Origin: Burkholderia ubonensis
GTDB lineage: Bacteria; Pseudomonadota; Gammaproteobacteria; Burkholderiales; Burkholderiaceae
Direction: 5' to 3'
Assembly: GCF_001718695.1 (NCBI RefSeq)
Contig: NZ_CP013420.1
Span: 2,728,001-2,792,000 of the forward strand
DNA: 64,000 nucleotides
In this document: positions 50,992 through 60,512 of the stretch, in pieces
How the letters are laid out: every line of letters begins with the position of its first letter
Position numbering within the stretch: position 1 is the stretch's first letter
Program-made: the position numbers and the translations under genes
Notes under the pieces: model-generated
Database searches by the model: none
What the model was told of the DNA's origin: nothing
Seen by the model: the letters and a program-made list of their open reading frames with translations, nothing else

Positions 50992-51936
50992 TCACGCGGC
51001 GGCGGATCTCTCCGCCGCGCGGCGCGCATCCAGTTCGCCGCACAGCAGCTTGAATTCGGCGACTTCCTGCAATATCCACGTCCTGAACGCCTGCACGCGC
51101 GGCGTACCCAGCAGCGGCGGCGGGCACACGAAGAAATAATTCCACGGGCTCGGCCCGTCGATGTCGAACAGGCGCACGAGGCGCCCCAGCCGCAGCTCGT
51201 GCACCGCGAGCGAGCGCCGCACGAGCGCGATGCCCTGGCCGTCGATCGCCGCCTGCAGCAGGTTCGACGAATCCTGGTACAGGATTCCGCGCTTCGGCTC
51301 CGTCAGCGTATCGAGGCCCGCCGCGTCGAACCACGGCCGCCACAGCTCGTCGTCCGAGCGCAGCAGGTTGTAGCGGGCCAGATCCGCGGGCGTCTTCGGC
51401 AGCACGCCGCCGTTCAGCGTCGGCGCGCAGGCCGGGAAGAACGCCTCGTCGAGCAGCGGCTCCACGTACAGCCCCGGATAGGAGCCGAATCCGAAGCGGA
51501 TCGCGATGTCGACGTCGTCGCGCGCGAAATCGGTGAGGGTGTTGGTCGACTGCAGCTCGACGTCGATCTCCGGATGCCGCTCGATGAACGAGCCGATGCG
51601 CGGCGTCACGAAGCGCGCCGCGAACGATGACAGCATCGAGATCACCAGCCGCCGGTCACGGTCGCTCGCGCGGACTTCGCGCGTCGCCTCGACGAGCATC
51701 ATCAGCGCGGTGCGGACCTGCTGCGCGTAGCGGATGCCGGCGTTGGTCAGGCACAGGCGCTTGCCGTTGCGCGTGAAGAGCTGCACGCCGAGCTCGTCCT
51801 CGAGCGCGCGCACCTGGTGGCTGACCGCCCCGTGCGTGACGAACAGCTCGTCGGCGGCGCGCGAGAAGTTTTCGTGGCGGGCGGCGGCCTCGAACGCGCG
51901 AATCGCATTCAGCGCGGGGAGATGGCGCAGGTCCAT
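50992..51936 (-). CDS. LysR-family regulator (GcvA-like)
   Basis: A 314-residue LTTR. The helix-turn-helix is in LNAIRAFEAAARHENFSRAADELFVTHGAVSHQVRALE (residues about 9-46); VTHGAVSHQ is the GcvA-type form. The effector domain follows (VISMLSSFAARFVTPRI). It converges on the DUF493 gene (16 bp) and diverges from the DUF2917 gene (102 bp), which it probably controls. Its presence splits the usual ybeD-lipB neighbourhood. Confidence 0.9.
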   Translation of the reverse strand: MDLRHLPALNAIRAFEAAARHENFSRAADELFVTHGAVSHQVRALEDELGVQLFTRNGKRLCLTNAGIRYAQQVRTALMMLVEATREVRASDRDRRLVISMLSSFAARFVTPRIGSFIERHPEIDVELQSTNTLTDFARDDVDIAIRFGFGSYPGLYVEPLLDEAFFPACAPTLNGGVLPKTPADLARYNLLRSDDELWRPWFDAAGLDTLTEPKRGILYQDSSNLLQAAIDGQGIALVRRSLAVHELRLGRLVRLFDIDGPSPWNYFFVCPPPLLGTPRVQAFRTWILQEVAEFKLLCGELDARRAAERSAAA

Positions 51937-51956
51937 TTGCTAATTTTCCTCACATC

Positions 51957-52010
51957 GACGTGAAATTTGGTCGTTTGGTCGGACGCCTTGGGATGACTAC
52001 GATTGTAGCC
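51957..52010. promoter_or_regulatory. Candidate LysR operators between the LysR and DUF2917 genes
   Basis: Two dyads lie in the 102-bp divergent gap. The left one is TCACATCGACGTGA flanked by AATTTTCC and AATTT. The right one is CTACGATTGTAG. Such spacing fits recognition and activation sites of a LysR protein; the exact contacts are inferred. Confidence 0.4.
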
Positions 52011-52038
52011 ATCGAAGCATTTTTTGGCGGAGCCCATC

Positions 52039-52365
52039 ATGCAAGAAATTTCTTCAAGCATCACGTTCGAGATCCCCCCCGGCGAAACCGTTCCGATGCG
52101 GGTGCGGCGCAGCACGCGGCTGACGGTCCAGTGCGGGCCGGTGTGGGCGACGCGCAGCAACGACGTCGACGATTACTTCCTCGTGGACGGCGAAACGCTG
52201 CGGCTGCGCCGCGGCGAGCGTCTGTGGCTGAGCGCCGAGGGCGCGCAGAGCGCGTGCGTCGCGTTCTCGGTGTCGCGGCCGCCGAAGGAAGTCGCGCTGA
52301 CGGGGTTCGCCCGGCTGCGCGAGCGCGTCGCGGCGCTGTTGCAGGACGGGTGGCGCACCGTCTGA
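52039..52365 (+). CDS. DUF2917 protein
   Basis: A 108-residue protein of unknown function. It starts MQEISSSITFEIPPGETVPMRVRRSTRLTV and keeps the family's GPVWATRSNDVDDYFLVDGETLRLRRGERLWLSAEG, a small beta-barrel (cupin-like) pattern. DUF2917 genes commonly pair with a LysR gene, as here. GGAG seven bases upstream fixes the ATG; an in-frame TTG five codons before is less likely. Confidence 0.85.
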   Translation: MQEISSSITFEIPPGETVPMRVRRSTRLTVQCGPVWATRSNDVDDYFLVDGETLRLRRGERLWLSAEGAQSACVAFSVSRPPKEVALTGFARLRERVAALLQDGWRTV

Positions 52366-52448
52366 TGCCGCTCTGATCAGACGGATGCCGTCGATCCGTC
52401 CCTTTCGATAGCCGGCGAGACCCATGGGTTTTCGGTAAACTACCGCCC

Positions 52449-53195
52449 ATGTCCGTCTCGCCGGTTTCCACTGTGTCCACGCCTGTCGCCGCACCCGATT
52501 CGCCCGCAGCCCAACCGGTCCCGCCGGTGACGGTACGCTGGCGCGGCGTCGAGCCGTACGACGCGAGCTTCGACGCGATGCGCGCGTTCACCGATGCGCG
52601 CACCGCGGACACCGGCGACGAAATCTGGGTGGTCGAGCATCCGCCCGTCTACACGCTCGGGCAGGCGGGCGATCCGGCCCACCTGCTGGTCGCCGACAGC
52701 GGCGTCCCGCTCGTGCGGGTCGACCGCGGCGGGCAGATCACCTATCACGGCCCCGGCCAGATCGTCATGTACCTGCTGCTGGACTTGCGCCGGCGCAAGC
52801 TGATGGTCCGCACGCTCGTGACGAAGATCGAGGAGGCCGTGATCGAAACCCTCGCGGCGTATAATCTCGCTTCGGTCCGCAAGGCGGGCGCGCCGGGCAT
52901 CTACGTGGCGTCGGGCCTTCACGAGGGCGCGAAGATCGCGGCCCTCGGCCTGAAGATCCGCAACGGCTGCAGCTATCACGGGCTGAGCCTGAACGTGAAG
53001 ATGGATCTGCGCCCGTTTCTCGCGATCAATCCGTGCGGCTATGCCGGACTGGAAACCGTCGACATGGCGAGCCTCGAGGTTGCCGCCGACTGGAACGACG
53101 TCGCCCAAACGCTGGTGCGCCGTCTGATCGCCAACCTCGACGGCGCATCCGCGGCCGCCGACAAGCCGCAGGCACTGGAACATTCGAATGACTGA
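52449..53195 (+). CDS. lipB: Octanoyl-[ACP]:protein octanoyltransferase
   Basis: A 248-residue enzyme that moves octanoate from acyl carrier protein to lipoyl domains. [39 protein letters not shown], the catalytic Lys in AALGLKI and Cys in NPCGYAGLE are conserved. The N-terminal 30 residues are Ser/Pro/Val-rich and variable. Its 3' end overlaps lipA by 8 bp. Confidence 0.96.
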   Translation: MSVSPVSTVSTPVAAPDSPAAQPVPPVTVRWRGVEPYDASFDAMRAFTDARTADTGDEIWVVEHPPVYTLGQAGDPAHLLVADSGVPLVRVDRGGQITYHGPGQIVMYLLLDLRRRKLMVRTLVTKIEEAVIETLAAYNLASVRKAGAPGIYVASGLHEGAKIAALGLKIRNGCSYHGLSLNVKMDLRPFLAINPCGYAGLETVDMASLEVAADWNDVAQTLVRRLIANLDGASAAADKPQALEHSND

Positions 53196-54180
53196 CGTTA
53201 CCGCTTCCCCCGCACCGGCCGATTCGGCCGCGACCCCGGCCTACGATCCGACCGCCAAGCAGAAGGCGCAGGCGAAGACGGCGCGCATCCCGATCAAGGT
53301 CATTCCGATCGAGCGGCTGAAGAAGCCCGAGTGGATCCGCGTGAAGGCGGCCACCGGCAGCTCGCGCTTCAACGAGATCAAGACGATCCTGCGCGAGCAC
53401 AACCTGCATACGGTGTGCGAGGAAGCGAGCTGCCCGAACATCGGCGAGTGCTTCGGCAAGGGCACCGCGACGTTCATGATCATGGGCGACAAGTGCACGC
53501 GCCGCTGCCCGTTCTGCGACGTCGGCCACGGCCGTCCCGACCCGCTCGACGCCGACGAGCCGAAGAACCTCGCGCGCACGATCGCTGCGCTGAAGCTCAA
53601 GTACGTGGTGATCACGAGCGTCGACCGCGACGACCTGCGCGACGGCGGCGCCGCCCACTTCGTCGAGTGCATCCGCGAAGTGCGCGAGCAGTCGCCGGAA
53701 ACGCGCATCGAGATCCTGACGCCGGACTTCCGCGGCCGCCTCGACCGCGCGATCTCGATCCTGAACGCCGCGCCGCCGGACGTGATGAACCACAACCTCG
53801 AAACGGTGCCGCGCCTGTACAAGGAAGCGCGCCCCGGCTCGGACTACGCGCACTCGCTGAAGCTCCTGAAGGACTTCAAGGCGCTGCATCCGGACGTCGC
53901 GACGAAGTCGGGGCTGATGGTCGGCCTCGGCGAGACGGAACAGGAAATCCTGCAGGTGATGCGCGACCTGCGCGCGCACGACGTCGACATGCTGACGATC
54001 GGCCAGTACCTGCAGCCTTCCGAGCATCACCTGCCGGTGCGTGCGTACGTGCATCCGGACGTCTTCAAGATGTACGAGGAAGAGGCGTACAAAATGGGCT
54101 TCACGCACGCGGCCGTCGGCGCGATGGTGCGGTCGAGCTATCACGCCGATCTGCAGGCGCATGGGGCCGGGGTGGTCTGA
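53188..54180 (+). CDS. lipA: Lipoyl synthase
   Basis: A 330-residue radical-SAM enzyme that inserts two sulfurs into protein-bound octanoate. The auxiliary [4Fe-4S] cluster is held by Cys77, Cys82 and Cys88 ([12 protein letters not shown]), the SAM cluster by Cys103, Cys107 and Cys110 (CTRRCPFCD), and the late RSSY motif supplies the serine ligand. Translationally coupled to lipB and followed by a strong terminator. Confidence 0.97.
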   Translation: MTDVTASPAPADSAATPAYDPTAKQKAQAKTARIPIKVIPIERLKKPEWIRVKAATGSSRFNEIKTILREHNLHTVCEEASCPNIGECFGKGTATFMIMGDKCTRRCPFCDVGHGRPDPLDADEPKNLARTIAALKLKYVVITSVDRDDLRDGGAAHFVECIREVREQSPETRIEILTPDFRGRLDRAISILNAAPPDVMNHNLETVPRLYKEARPGSDYAHSLKLLKDFKALHPDVATKSGLMVGLGETEQEILQVMRDLRAHDVDMLTIGQYLQPSEHHLPVRAYVHPDVFKMYEEEAYKMGFTHAAVGAMVRSSYHADLQAHGAGVV

Positions 54181-54211
54181 GCGTCTTTGCTTCGTCGTCG
54201 GACGAGTCCGG

Positions 54212-54241
54212 AAAAGCCCGCAGCGATGCGGGCTTTTTTGT
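54212..54241. terminator. Intrinsic terminator after lipA
   Basis: A 9-bp stem, AAGCCCGCA-GCGA-TGCGGGCTT, followed by T6. Confidence 0.92.
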
Positions 54242-54513
54242 TTGCGCGTCGTCTTCGACCAATGGCCCTCATCGGGGCCGCTACGGCCGTTAATGGCCCT
54301 CGCGAGAGCTGTTACGTCACTGCGTCGTGCGAGGCAATCAGACACGCCCCCGCACGACAATCGCCACCCCACCGGACGCGCGATCCAATCCAGCGTGGAA
54401 AGCAAAGCCGAAACGTCGTCGATAGCTTCGCAGGATAAGTTCGCTTCCGCCGCGCGCAAACCTCCTATAGTCGGCTCTCTCGTTGAATCGCCAGAATGCC
54501 GAAGGAGAGCCGC
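54242..54513. other. Promoter region of the tau-like operon
   Basis: No gene seen. TATAGT at 54466-54471 is a good -10 lying about 43 bases before the ATG. AATGGCCCTC occurs twice about 32 bases apart (near 54264 and 54292). Sulfonate operons are usually under CysB-type LysR control; I cannot point to a specific site here. Confidence 0.5.
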
Positions 54514-55566
54514 ATGCCCCGTTTCAGCCTCATCCGCCGCGCGGTCGTCGCGCTGACCGCGCTGACCGCGCTCGCCGGGCTGACCGCGCTCGCCGGCTTT
54601 GCCGCGCCCGGCGCGGCGCACGCCGAATCGCGCGAGGTCGTGATCGCGTACCAGGACATGGTCGTCCCGTGGCGCTATGCGCAGGCGAGCGGCGAGGTCG
54701 AAAAGGCGACCGGCTACAAGGTCACGTTCCGCAAGCTCGACAGCGGCGCGGACGTGATCCGCGCGCTCGCGTCCGGCTCGGTGCAGCTCGGCGAGGCCGG
54801 CTCGAGCCCGATCGCGGCCGGCCTGTCGCAGGGGCTCGACATCTCGCTGTTCTGGGTGCTCGACAACATCAACGACGCCGAGGCGCTCGTCGCGCGCAAC
54901 GGCTCCGGCGTGACGAGCATCGCCGCGCTGAAGGGCAAGAAGATCGGCGTGCCGTTCGTGTCGACGTCGCACTTCCACACGCTCGTCGCGCTGCAGGCCG
55001 CCGGCGTGAATCCGAACGACGTGAAGATCGTCAACCTGCGTCCGCCCGAAGTCGCGGCCGCATGGACGCGCGGCGACATCGACGCGACCTACATCTGGGA
55101 TCCAGTGCTCGCGAAGGTCAAGCAGTCCGGCACGGTGCTGACGACGTCGGGCCAGGTCGCGAAGCAGAGCGGCAAGGCCACCTTCGACGGCTTCGTCGTG
55201 AGCCGCAAGTTCGCGCGCGAGCACCCCGAGTTCGTCACGCGCTTCGTCAAGGTGCTCGCGGCGGCCGACGCCGATTACCGCGCGCATGCTGCCGCGTGGA
55301 AGGTCGGCTCGCCGCAGGTGGCGGCCGTCGCGAATGTATCGGGCGCGAACGTCGCCGATGTGCCGGCGAGCCTCGCGCTCTATGCATTCCCGACGCCGGC
55401 CGAGCAGGCGTCGCCGACGTGGCTCGGCGGCGGCGCGCAGTCGGGCGCCGCGAAGTCGCTCGCGGCGACGGCCGCGTTCCTGAAAGCGCAGGGCACGATC
55501 CAGACGGTGCTCGCCGACTACTCGGTCGGCGTCGATCCGCAGTTCGTGCAGAAGGCCGCGCGCTGA
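54514..55566 (+). CDS. tauA: Taurine/sulfonate ABC transporter, substrate-binding protein
   Basis: A 350-residue periplasmic protein. Signal peptide to about residue 37 (AAHA). The mature part matches TauA/SsuA: VVIAYQDMVVPWRYAQASGEVEKATGYKV, LASGSVQLGEAGSSPIAAGLSQG, VPFVSTSHFHTLVALQAAG and PPEVAAAWTRGDIDATYIWDPVL. GGAGAG precedes the ATG. With the next two genes it forms an importer for taurine or a related sulfonate. The tauD dioxygenase is missing here. Confidence 0.88.
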   Translation: MPRFSLIRRAVVALTALTALAGLTALAGFAAPGAAHAESREVVIAYQDMVVPWRYAQASGEVEKATGYKVTFRKLDSGADVIRALASGSVQLGEAGSSPIAAGLSQGLDISLFWVLDNINDAEALVARNGSGVTSIAALKGKKIGVPFVSTSHFHTLVALQAAGVNPNDVKIVNLRPPEVAAAWTRGDIDATYIWDPVLAKVKQSGTVLTTSGQVAKQSGKATFDGFVVSRKFAREHPEFVTRFVKVLAAADADYRAHAAAWKVGSPQVAAVANVSGANVADVPASLALYAFPTPAEQASPTWLGGGAQSGAAKSLAATAAFLKAQGTIQTVLADYSVGVDPQFVQKAAR

Positions 55567-56415
<849 letters not shown>

Positions 56416-56486
56416 TGCGCGAGCTGGCGCGGCAGGGCGCGTCCAGCGGGCGCGGTCGGAACGGCACTTTGCACAGGCAGGACAGC

Positions 56487-57383
56487 ATGAGCACACAGGA
56501 TTCGTGGGCGGCCGATCGCGCGGCCGCCGGCTTCGAGCAGGATGAACGCACCGCGCCGCCGCACGTCCGCGTTACGCGGCCCGCGTGCGCGTCGCGCCGC
56601 TACCGGCTGCCGGGGCAGGGGAAGACGGGCGCGCTGAGCGCGGCGACGGTCGCGGCGCTCGCGGTGCTGTGGTGGGCCGCGACGCATCGGCAATGGCTGC
56701 CGCCGCTGTTCCTGCCCGCGCCGGAAGCGGTGTGGGCGGCGTTCGTCGACGCGTGGCACGGCCGCATCCAGGGCGGGCTGCCGCTGTCCGGGCATCTGCT
56801 GTGGAGCGCCGCGCGCGTGTTCGGCGCGTTCGTGCTGGCGACCGCGCTCGGCGTTCCCGCGGGAATCCTGATGGGGGTGAGCCGCATCGCGCGCGGCGTG
56901 CTCGATCCGCTGCTGGAGTTCTACCGGCCGCTGCCGCCGCTCGCGTATCTGCCGCTCGTCGTGATCTGGTTCGGGATCGACGAGACGGCCAAGCTCGTCG
57001 TGATCTTCCTCGCGTGCTTCGCGCCGGTCGCGATGGCGGCGCGCGCGGGCGTGCGGGCCGCGACGGTCGAGCAGATCAACGCCGCGTATTCGCTCGGCGG
57101 CAGCTTCGCGCAGATCGTGCGGCACGTGGTGCTGCCGGCCGCGCTGCCGGAAATCCTCACCGGGCTGCGGATCGCGATCGGCTTCGGCTGGACGACGCTC
57201 GTCGCGGCCGAGATGGTCGCCGCGACGGCCGGCCTCGGGCAGATGGTGCTGAACGCGTCGAGCTTCCTGCGCACGGACATCGTCGTGATGGGGATTCTCA
57301 TCATCGGCGCGATCGCGTGGCTGTTCGACCTCGGGATGCGCCGGGTCGAGCGGCGGGTCGTGCCGTGGAAGGGCCGGGGCTGA
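56487..57383 (+). CDS. tauC: Taurine/sulfonate ABC transporter, permease
   Basis: A 298-residue permease with about six membrane segments. The coupling-loop region EQINAAYSLGGSFAQIVRHVVLPAALPEILTGLR is the conserved EAA motif, and PLPPLAYLPLVVIWFGI is typical of TauC/SsuC. AGGAC lies six bases before the chosen ATG (MSTQDSW). An alternative ATG at 56415 overlaps the tauB stop (TGATG) and would add 24 residues. Confidence 0.9.
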   Translation: MSTQDSWAADRAAAGFEQDERTAPPHVRVTRPACASRRYRLPGQGKTGALSAATVAALAVLWWAATHRQWLPPLFLPAPEAVWAAFVDAWHGRIQGGLPLSGHLLWSAARVFGAFVLATALGVPAGILMGVSRIARGVLDPLLEFYRPLPPLAYLPLVVIWFGIDETAKLVVIFLACFAPVAMAARAGVRAATVEQINAAYSLGGSFAQIVRHVVLPAALPEILTGLRIAIGFGWTTLVAAEMVAATAGLGQMVLNASSFLRTDIVVMGILIIGAIAWLFDLGMRRVERRVVPWKGRG

Positions 57384-57411
57384 GCGCGTATGCGTCGTGC
57401 GCGCCCGCTGC

Positions 57412-59301
57412 TCAATCCCCCATCGCAATCCCTTCGCGCCGCGGGTCCGCGCCGCCGAACCAGACCGTCTGCCCCTGCACGTTCAGCCGCTGGATGCCCT
57501 GCAGGCCCGAGTTCATCTCGACGACCTGCACGGTGTGGCCGCGACCCTTCAGCGCATCGACGAGCGTGTCCGACACGCGGCCGCGCTCGAGCTGCGTCGG
57601 CCCGTTCATGGACCCGAAGTTCGGCAGCGCGATCGCCTGCTGCATCGTCATCCCCCAGTCGAGCACGCCGACCAGCGCCTTCGCGACGTGGTTGATGATC
57701 GCCGGCCCGCCCGCGGAGCCGACGATCAGCGTGACCTGCTTCGTCTTCCGGTCGAACACGAGCTCCGGCGACATCGACGAGCGCGGCCGCTTGCCGGCCT
57801 GCACGCGGTTCGCGACCGGCCGGCCGTTCTCGGTCGACACGAACGAGAAATCGGTGAGCTGGTTGTTCAGCAGGAAGCCGCGCACCATCATGCGCGAGCC
57901 GAACGCATCCTCGACGCTCGTCGTCATCGACAGCGCGTGCCCGTAGCGGTCGACGATCGCGATGTCGGAGGTCGACGGCAGCTCGGGGCTGCGGTCGTCG
58001 GCCAGCGCGAGCGTCGCGCCCTGCGGCGTGCCGGCCTGCGCGGCGCCCATGCTGCCGTCGCCGATCAGCCGCGCGCGCTGCGCGAGATAGGACTTGTCGG
58101 CGAGGCTCGCCCAGCTGCCGCCCGGCAGCGGCACGAAGTCCGGATCGCCGACGTAGCGCGCGCGGTCCGCATAGGCGAGGCGCCCGGCCTCGCTGAACAG
58201 GTGCGCGGCGAACGGCGTCGGCTCGAAGCCGACGTCGTTGCGCACCGGCTTCTGCGCGCCGATCCGCTGCCAGTCGGGCATCGCGTCGAGGATGCCGAGC
58301 ATCTGCGCGATCGCGAGGCCGCCCGACGACGGCGGCGGCATTCCGCAGACGACCGAGCGTTGGTAATCGGTGCACAGCGGCTCGCGCACCTTCGCCTTGT
58401 AGCGCGCGAGGTCCTGCAGCGACAGCAGGCCCGGGTTGGCCGGATGCTTCCTGACCTTGGCCACGATGTCGCGCGCGATCGCGCCGGTGTAGAACGCATT
58501 CGCGCCGTGATCGGCGATCTGGCGCAGCACGACCGCGAGCGCCGGGTTCTTCAGGACCGTGCCGGCCGTCTTCGGCGTGCCGTCCGGGTTGTAGAAATAC
58601 GCGCGCGCGGCCGGGTCCTTCATCAGGTAGCGGTCGTTCGCGATCAGCGTCGCGAGGCGCGGGCTGATCGTGAAGCCGTGCTGCGCAAGCGCGATCGCCG
58701 GCTGGAACAGCTGCCGCCACGGCAGCCTGCCGTGCGCGCGATGCGCGGCCTCGAGCATCCGCAGCACGCCCGGCGTGCCGACCGAGCGCCCGCCGACGAC
58801 GCCTTCGTAGAAGCTCATCGGCTGGCCGGTCGGGCCGTAGAAGAGGCGCTCGGTCGCGGCGGCCGGCGCGGTCTCGCGGCCGTCGTACGCCTGCGTCGCC
58901 TTGCCGTCGAAATACAGCATGAACGCGCCGCCGCCGATGCCCGATGATTGCGGCTCGACGAGCGCGAGCACCATCTGCGTCGCGATCGCTGCGTCGATCG
59001 CGGTGCCGCCCGCCTTCAGCATCGTGTAGCCGGCCTGCGCCGCGAGCGGATTCGCGGCCGCGATCATGTAGCGCTGCGCGGTCCAGCCCGGCTTGTCGGC
59101 CCAGCCGGACGACCGTTCGGGCGCGTGCGCGGCGCTCGCGACGGCGCCGGACGCGGCAACGGGTGCGGTCGTACTGTCGGCGCCGGCGCCGGCGCCGGCG
59201 GGCGGCGCGGGGGACGTGCAGGCGGCATTGAGCGCGACGAGCGCAGCGGCGGCGGCAAGCATCGCCCACGAGCGCGGGCGCGGACGAATCCGGTCGGACA
59301 T
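57412..59301 (-). CDS. ggt: Gamma-glutamyltranspeptidase, lipoprotein-type
   Basis: A 629-residue Ntn hydrolase that removes or transfers the gamma-glutamyl group of glutathione. The N-terminus is a lipoprotein signal (lipobox LNAAC near residue 28). The large subunit carries GGTAIDAAIATQM and SSGIGGGAFMLYF. The self-cleavage and catalytic threonine is in PSTSDIAIVD, at the start of the small subunit, and MSPELVF, GSAGGPAIINHV follow. It is convergent with tauC. Glutathione and taurine are both organic sulfur sources, but co-function is a guess. Confidence 0.92.
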   Translation of the reverse strand: MSDRIRPRPRSWAMLAAAAALVALNAACTSPAPPAGAGAGADSTTAPVAASGAVASAAHAPERSSGWADKPGWTAQRYMIAAANPLAAQAGYTMLKAGGTAIDAAIATQMVLALVEPQSSGIGGGAFMLYFDGKATQAYDGRETAPAAATERLFYGPTGQPMSFYEGVVGGRSVGTPGVLRMLEAAHRAHGRLPWRQLFQPAIALAQHGFTISPRLATLIANDRYLMKDPAARAYFYNPDGTPKTAGTVLKNPALAVVLRQIADHGANAFYTGAIARDIVAKVRKHPANPGLLSLQDLARYKAKVREPLCTDYQRSVVCGMPPPSSGGLAIAQMLGILDAMPDWQRIGAQKPVRNDVGFEPTPFAAHLFSEAGRLAYADRARYVGDPDFVPLPGGSWASLADKSYLAQRARLIGDGSMGAAQAGTPQGATLALADDRSPELPSTSDIAIVDRYGHALSMTTSVEDAFGSRMMVRGFLLNNQLTDFSFVSTENGRPVANRVQAGKRPRSSMSPELVFDRKTKQVTLIVGSAGGPAIINHVAKALVGVLDWGMTMQQAIALPNFGSMNGPTQLERGRVSDTLVDALKGRGHTVQVVEMNSGLQGIQRLNVQGQTVWFGGADPRREGIAMGD

Positions 59302-59372
59302 TGAACCCTCGGCAGAAGTGAATGCTGAAACGGCGCAACAGGGAACGACAGGGAGCGACAGGCGCCGGCGCG

Positions 59373-60335
59373 CTATTGTCGCCGCGCCGCGCGCGGCTTG
59401 TCATCCGACAGGAAACCCTGACGCAGCGCGTCGGGCCCGCCCCGGCCGGCCTTGCCGGCCTGTTCGAGGACGAACTCTATGAACGTCGCGGTCGCGCGCG
59501 TGTGATGCCGGTTCGGCATGTAGAGCATGTACATGTGCGTGCCGAAGATGCTGAGCCGGTACGCGTCGAGCGACGTGACGATCGCGCCGCGCCGCACGTC
59601 GTCGTGCACGACGTAGTCCGGCACGATGCCGACGCCGAGCCCGGCGAGGATCGCCTGCCGCAGGAACAGGAAGTTCTCGGAGATCAGCGTCGGCTCGAGC
59701 AGCACCTCGTGGCGCTCGTCGCCGAGATACGCGGCGATGCGCAGCTGCCGGCCCATCACCGTCGCGGTGATCACGGGCGCACCGGCCAGCGCGTCGAGGC
59801 TCGCGGGCATCCCGTGCGCGGCCGCGAACGCGGGCGACGCGCACGCGACGTAGCGCACCGCGCCCATGTCGCGCGCGACGAGGTTCTGCGGCGGCTCGGA
59901 CATCACGCGGATCGCGATGTCGACCTCGTCGCGCACGAGATCCTCGACGCGGTTCTCGAACACGACGTCGAGCACGATGCCCGGATGCAATCGCTTGAAC
60001 GCGAGCAGCCATTCCGACATCACGAGCTGCCCGTAGCCGCTCGGCACCGACAGCCGCACACGGCCCTGCAGGTCCTGGCCGAGCGTCGTCACCGACTCCT
60101 GCGCGGCGAGCAGCTCGTTGCGGATGCGCCGGCCGTGCTCGTAGAGCTTCAGGCCGATCTCGGTCGGCTCGATGCGGCGCGTCGTGCGCCGCACGAGCTG
60201 CTGGCCGATCGAGCGCTCGAGCTGGTTCAGCCGGTAGCTGACGTTCGCGCGGCTCATCTTCAGCCGCTGCGCAGCCTTGCTGAGATTGCCGGCGTCGAGG
60301 ATCTCGACCAGCAGCGTCAGCGCGTTCAGGTCCAT
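59373..60335 (-). CDS. LysR-family regulator (divergent from a beta-oxidation operon)
   Basis: A 320-residue LTTR. The helix-turn-helix is in LLVEILDAGNLSKAAQRLKMSRANVSYRLNQLE (residues about 7-39), followed by the effector domain (VRLSVPSGYGQLVMSEWLLAFKRLHP). The start MDLNALTLL has GGAG about eight bases upstream; an upstream in-frame ATG (60389) would add 18 unconserved residues. It is divergent from the fadJ-like gene with 177 bp between and probably controls it. Confidence 0.9.
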   Translation of the reverse strand: MDLNALTLLVEILDAGNLSKAAQRLKMSRANVSYRLNQLERSIGQQLVRRTTRRIEPTEIGLKLYEHGRRIRNELLAAQESVTTLGQDLQGRVRLSVPSGYGQLVMSEWLLAFKRLHPGIVLDVVFENRVEDLVRDEVDIAIRVMSEPPQNLVARDMGAVRYVACASPAFAAAHGMPASLDALAGAPVITATVMGRQLRIAAYLGDERHEVLLEPTLISENFLFLRQAILAGLGVGIVPDYVVHDDVRRGAIVTSLDAYRLSIFGTHMYMLYMPNRHHTRATATFIEFVLEQAGKAGRGGPDALRQGFLSDDKPRAARRQ

Positions 60336-60383
60336 GCCGAAAGTCTCCTCATCGATCCCTTTTAATGATTCGCCAGCATTCAG

Positions 60384-60450
60384 TGTCAAGCCGGATTTGA
60401 CAGCTTGTTAAAGCGCGCTGGAATTGTCAATGAATCTCGATCAATCGAGA
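60384..60450. promoter_or_regulatory. Candidate LysR operators in the divergent gap
   Basis: TGTCAA-N7-TTGACA at 60384-60402 is a perfect 6-bp dyad, and TGTCAA recurs at 60425-60430. TCTCGATCAATCGAGA at 60435-60450 is a perfect 7-bp palindrome with a 2-base centre. Both lie between the LysR gene and the operon it faces. Confidence 0.5.
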
Positions 60451-60512
60451 ATCGTGTCATACCCGGCGTCTCGCCGGAGACTTCTACCGTTTTGCATGGG
60501 GCCCGAGACACG

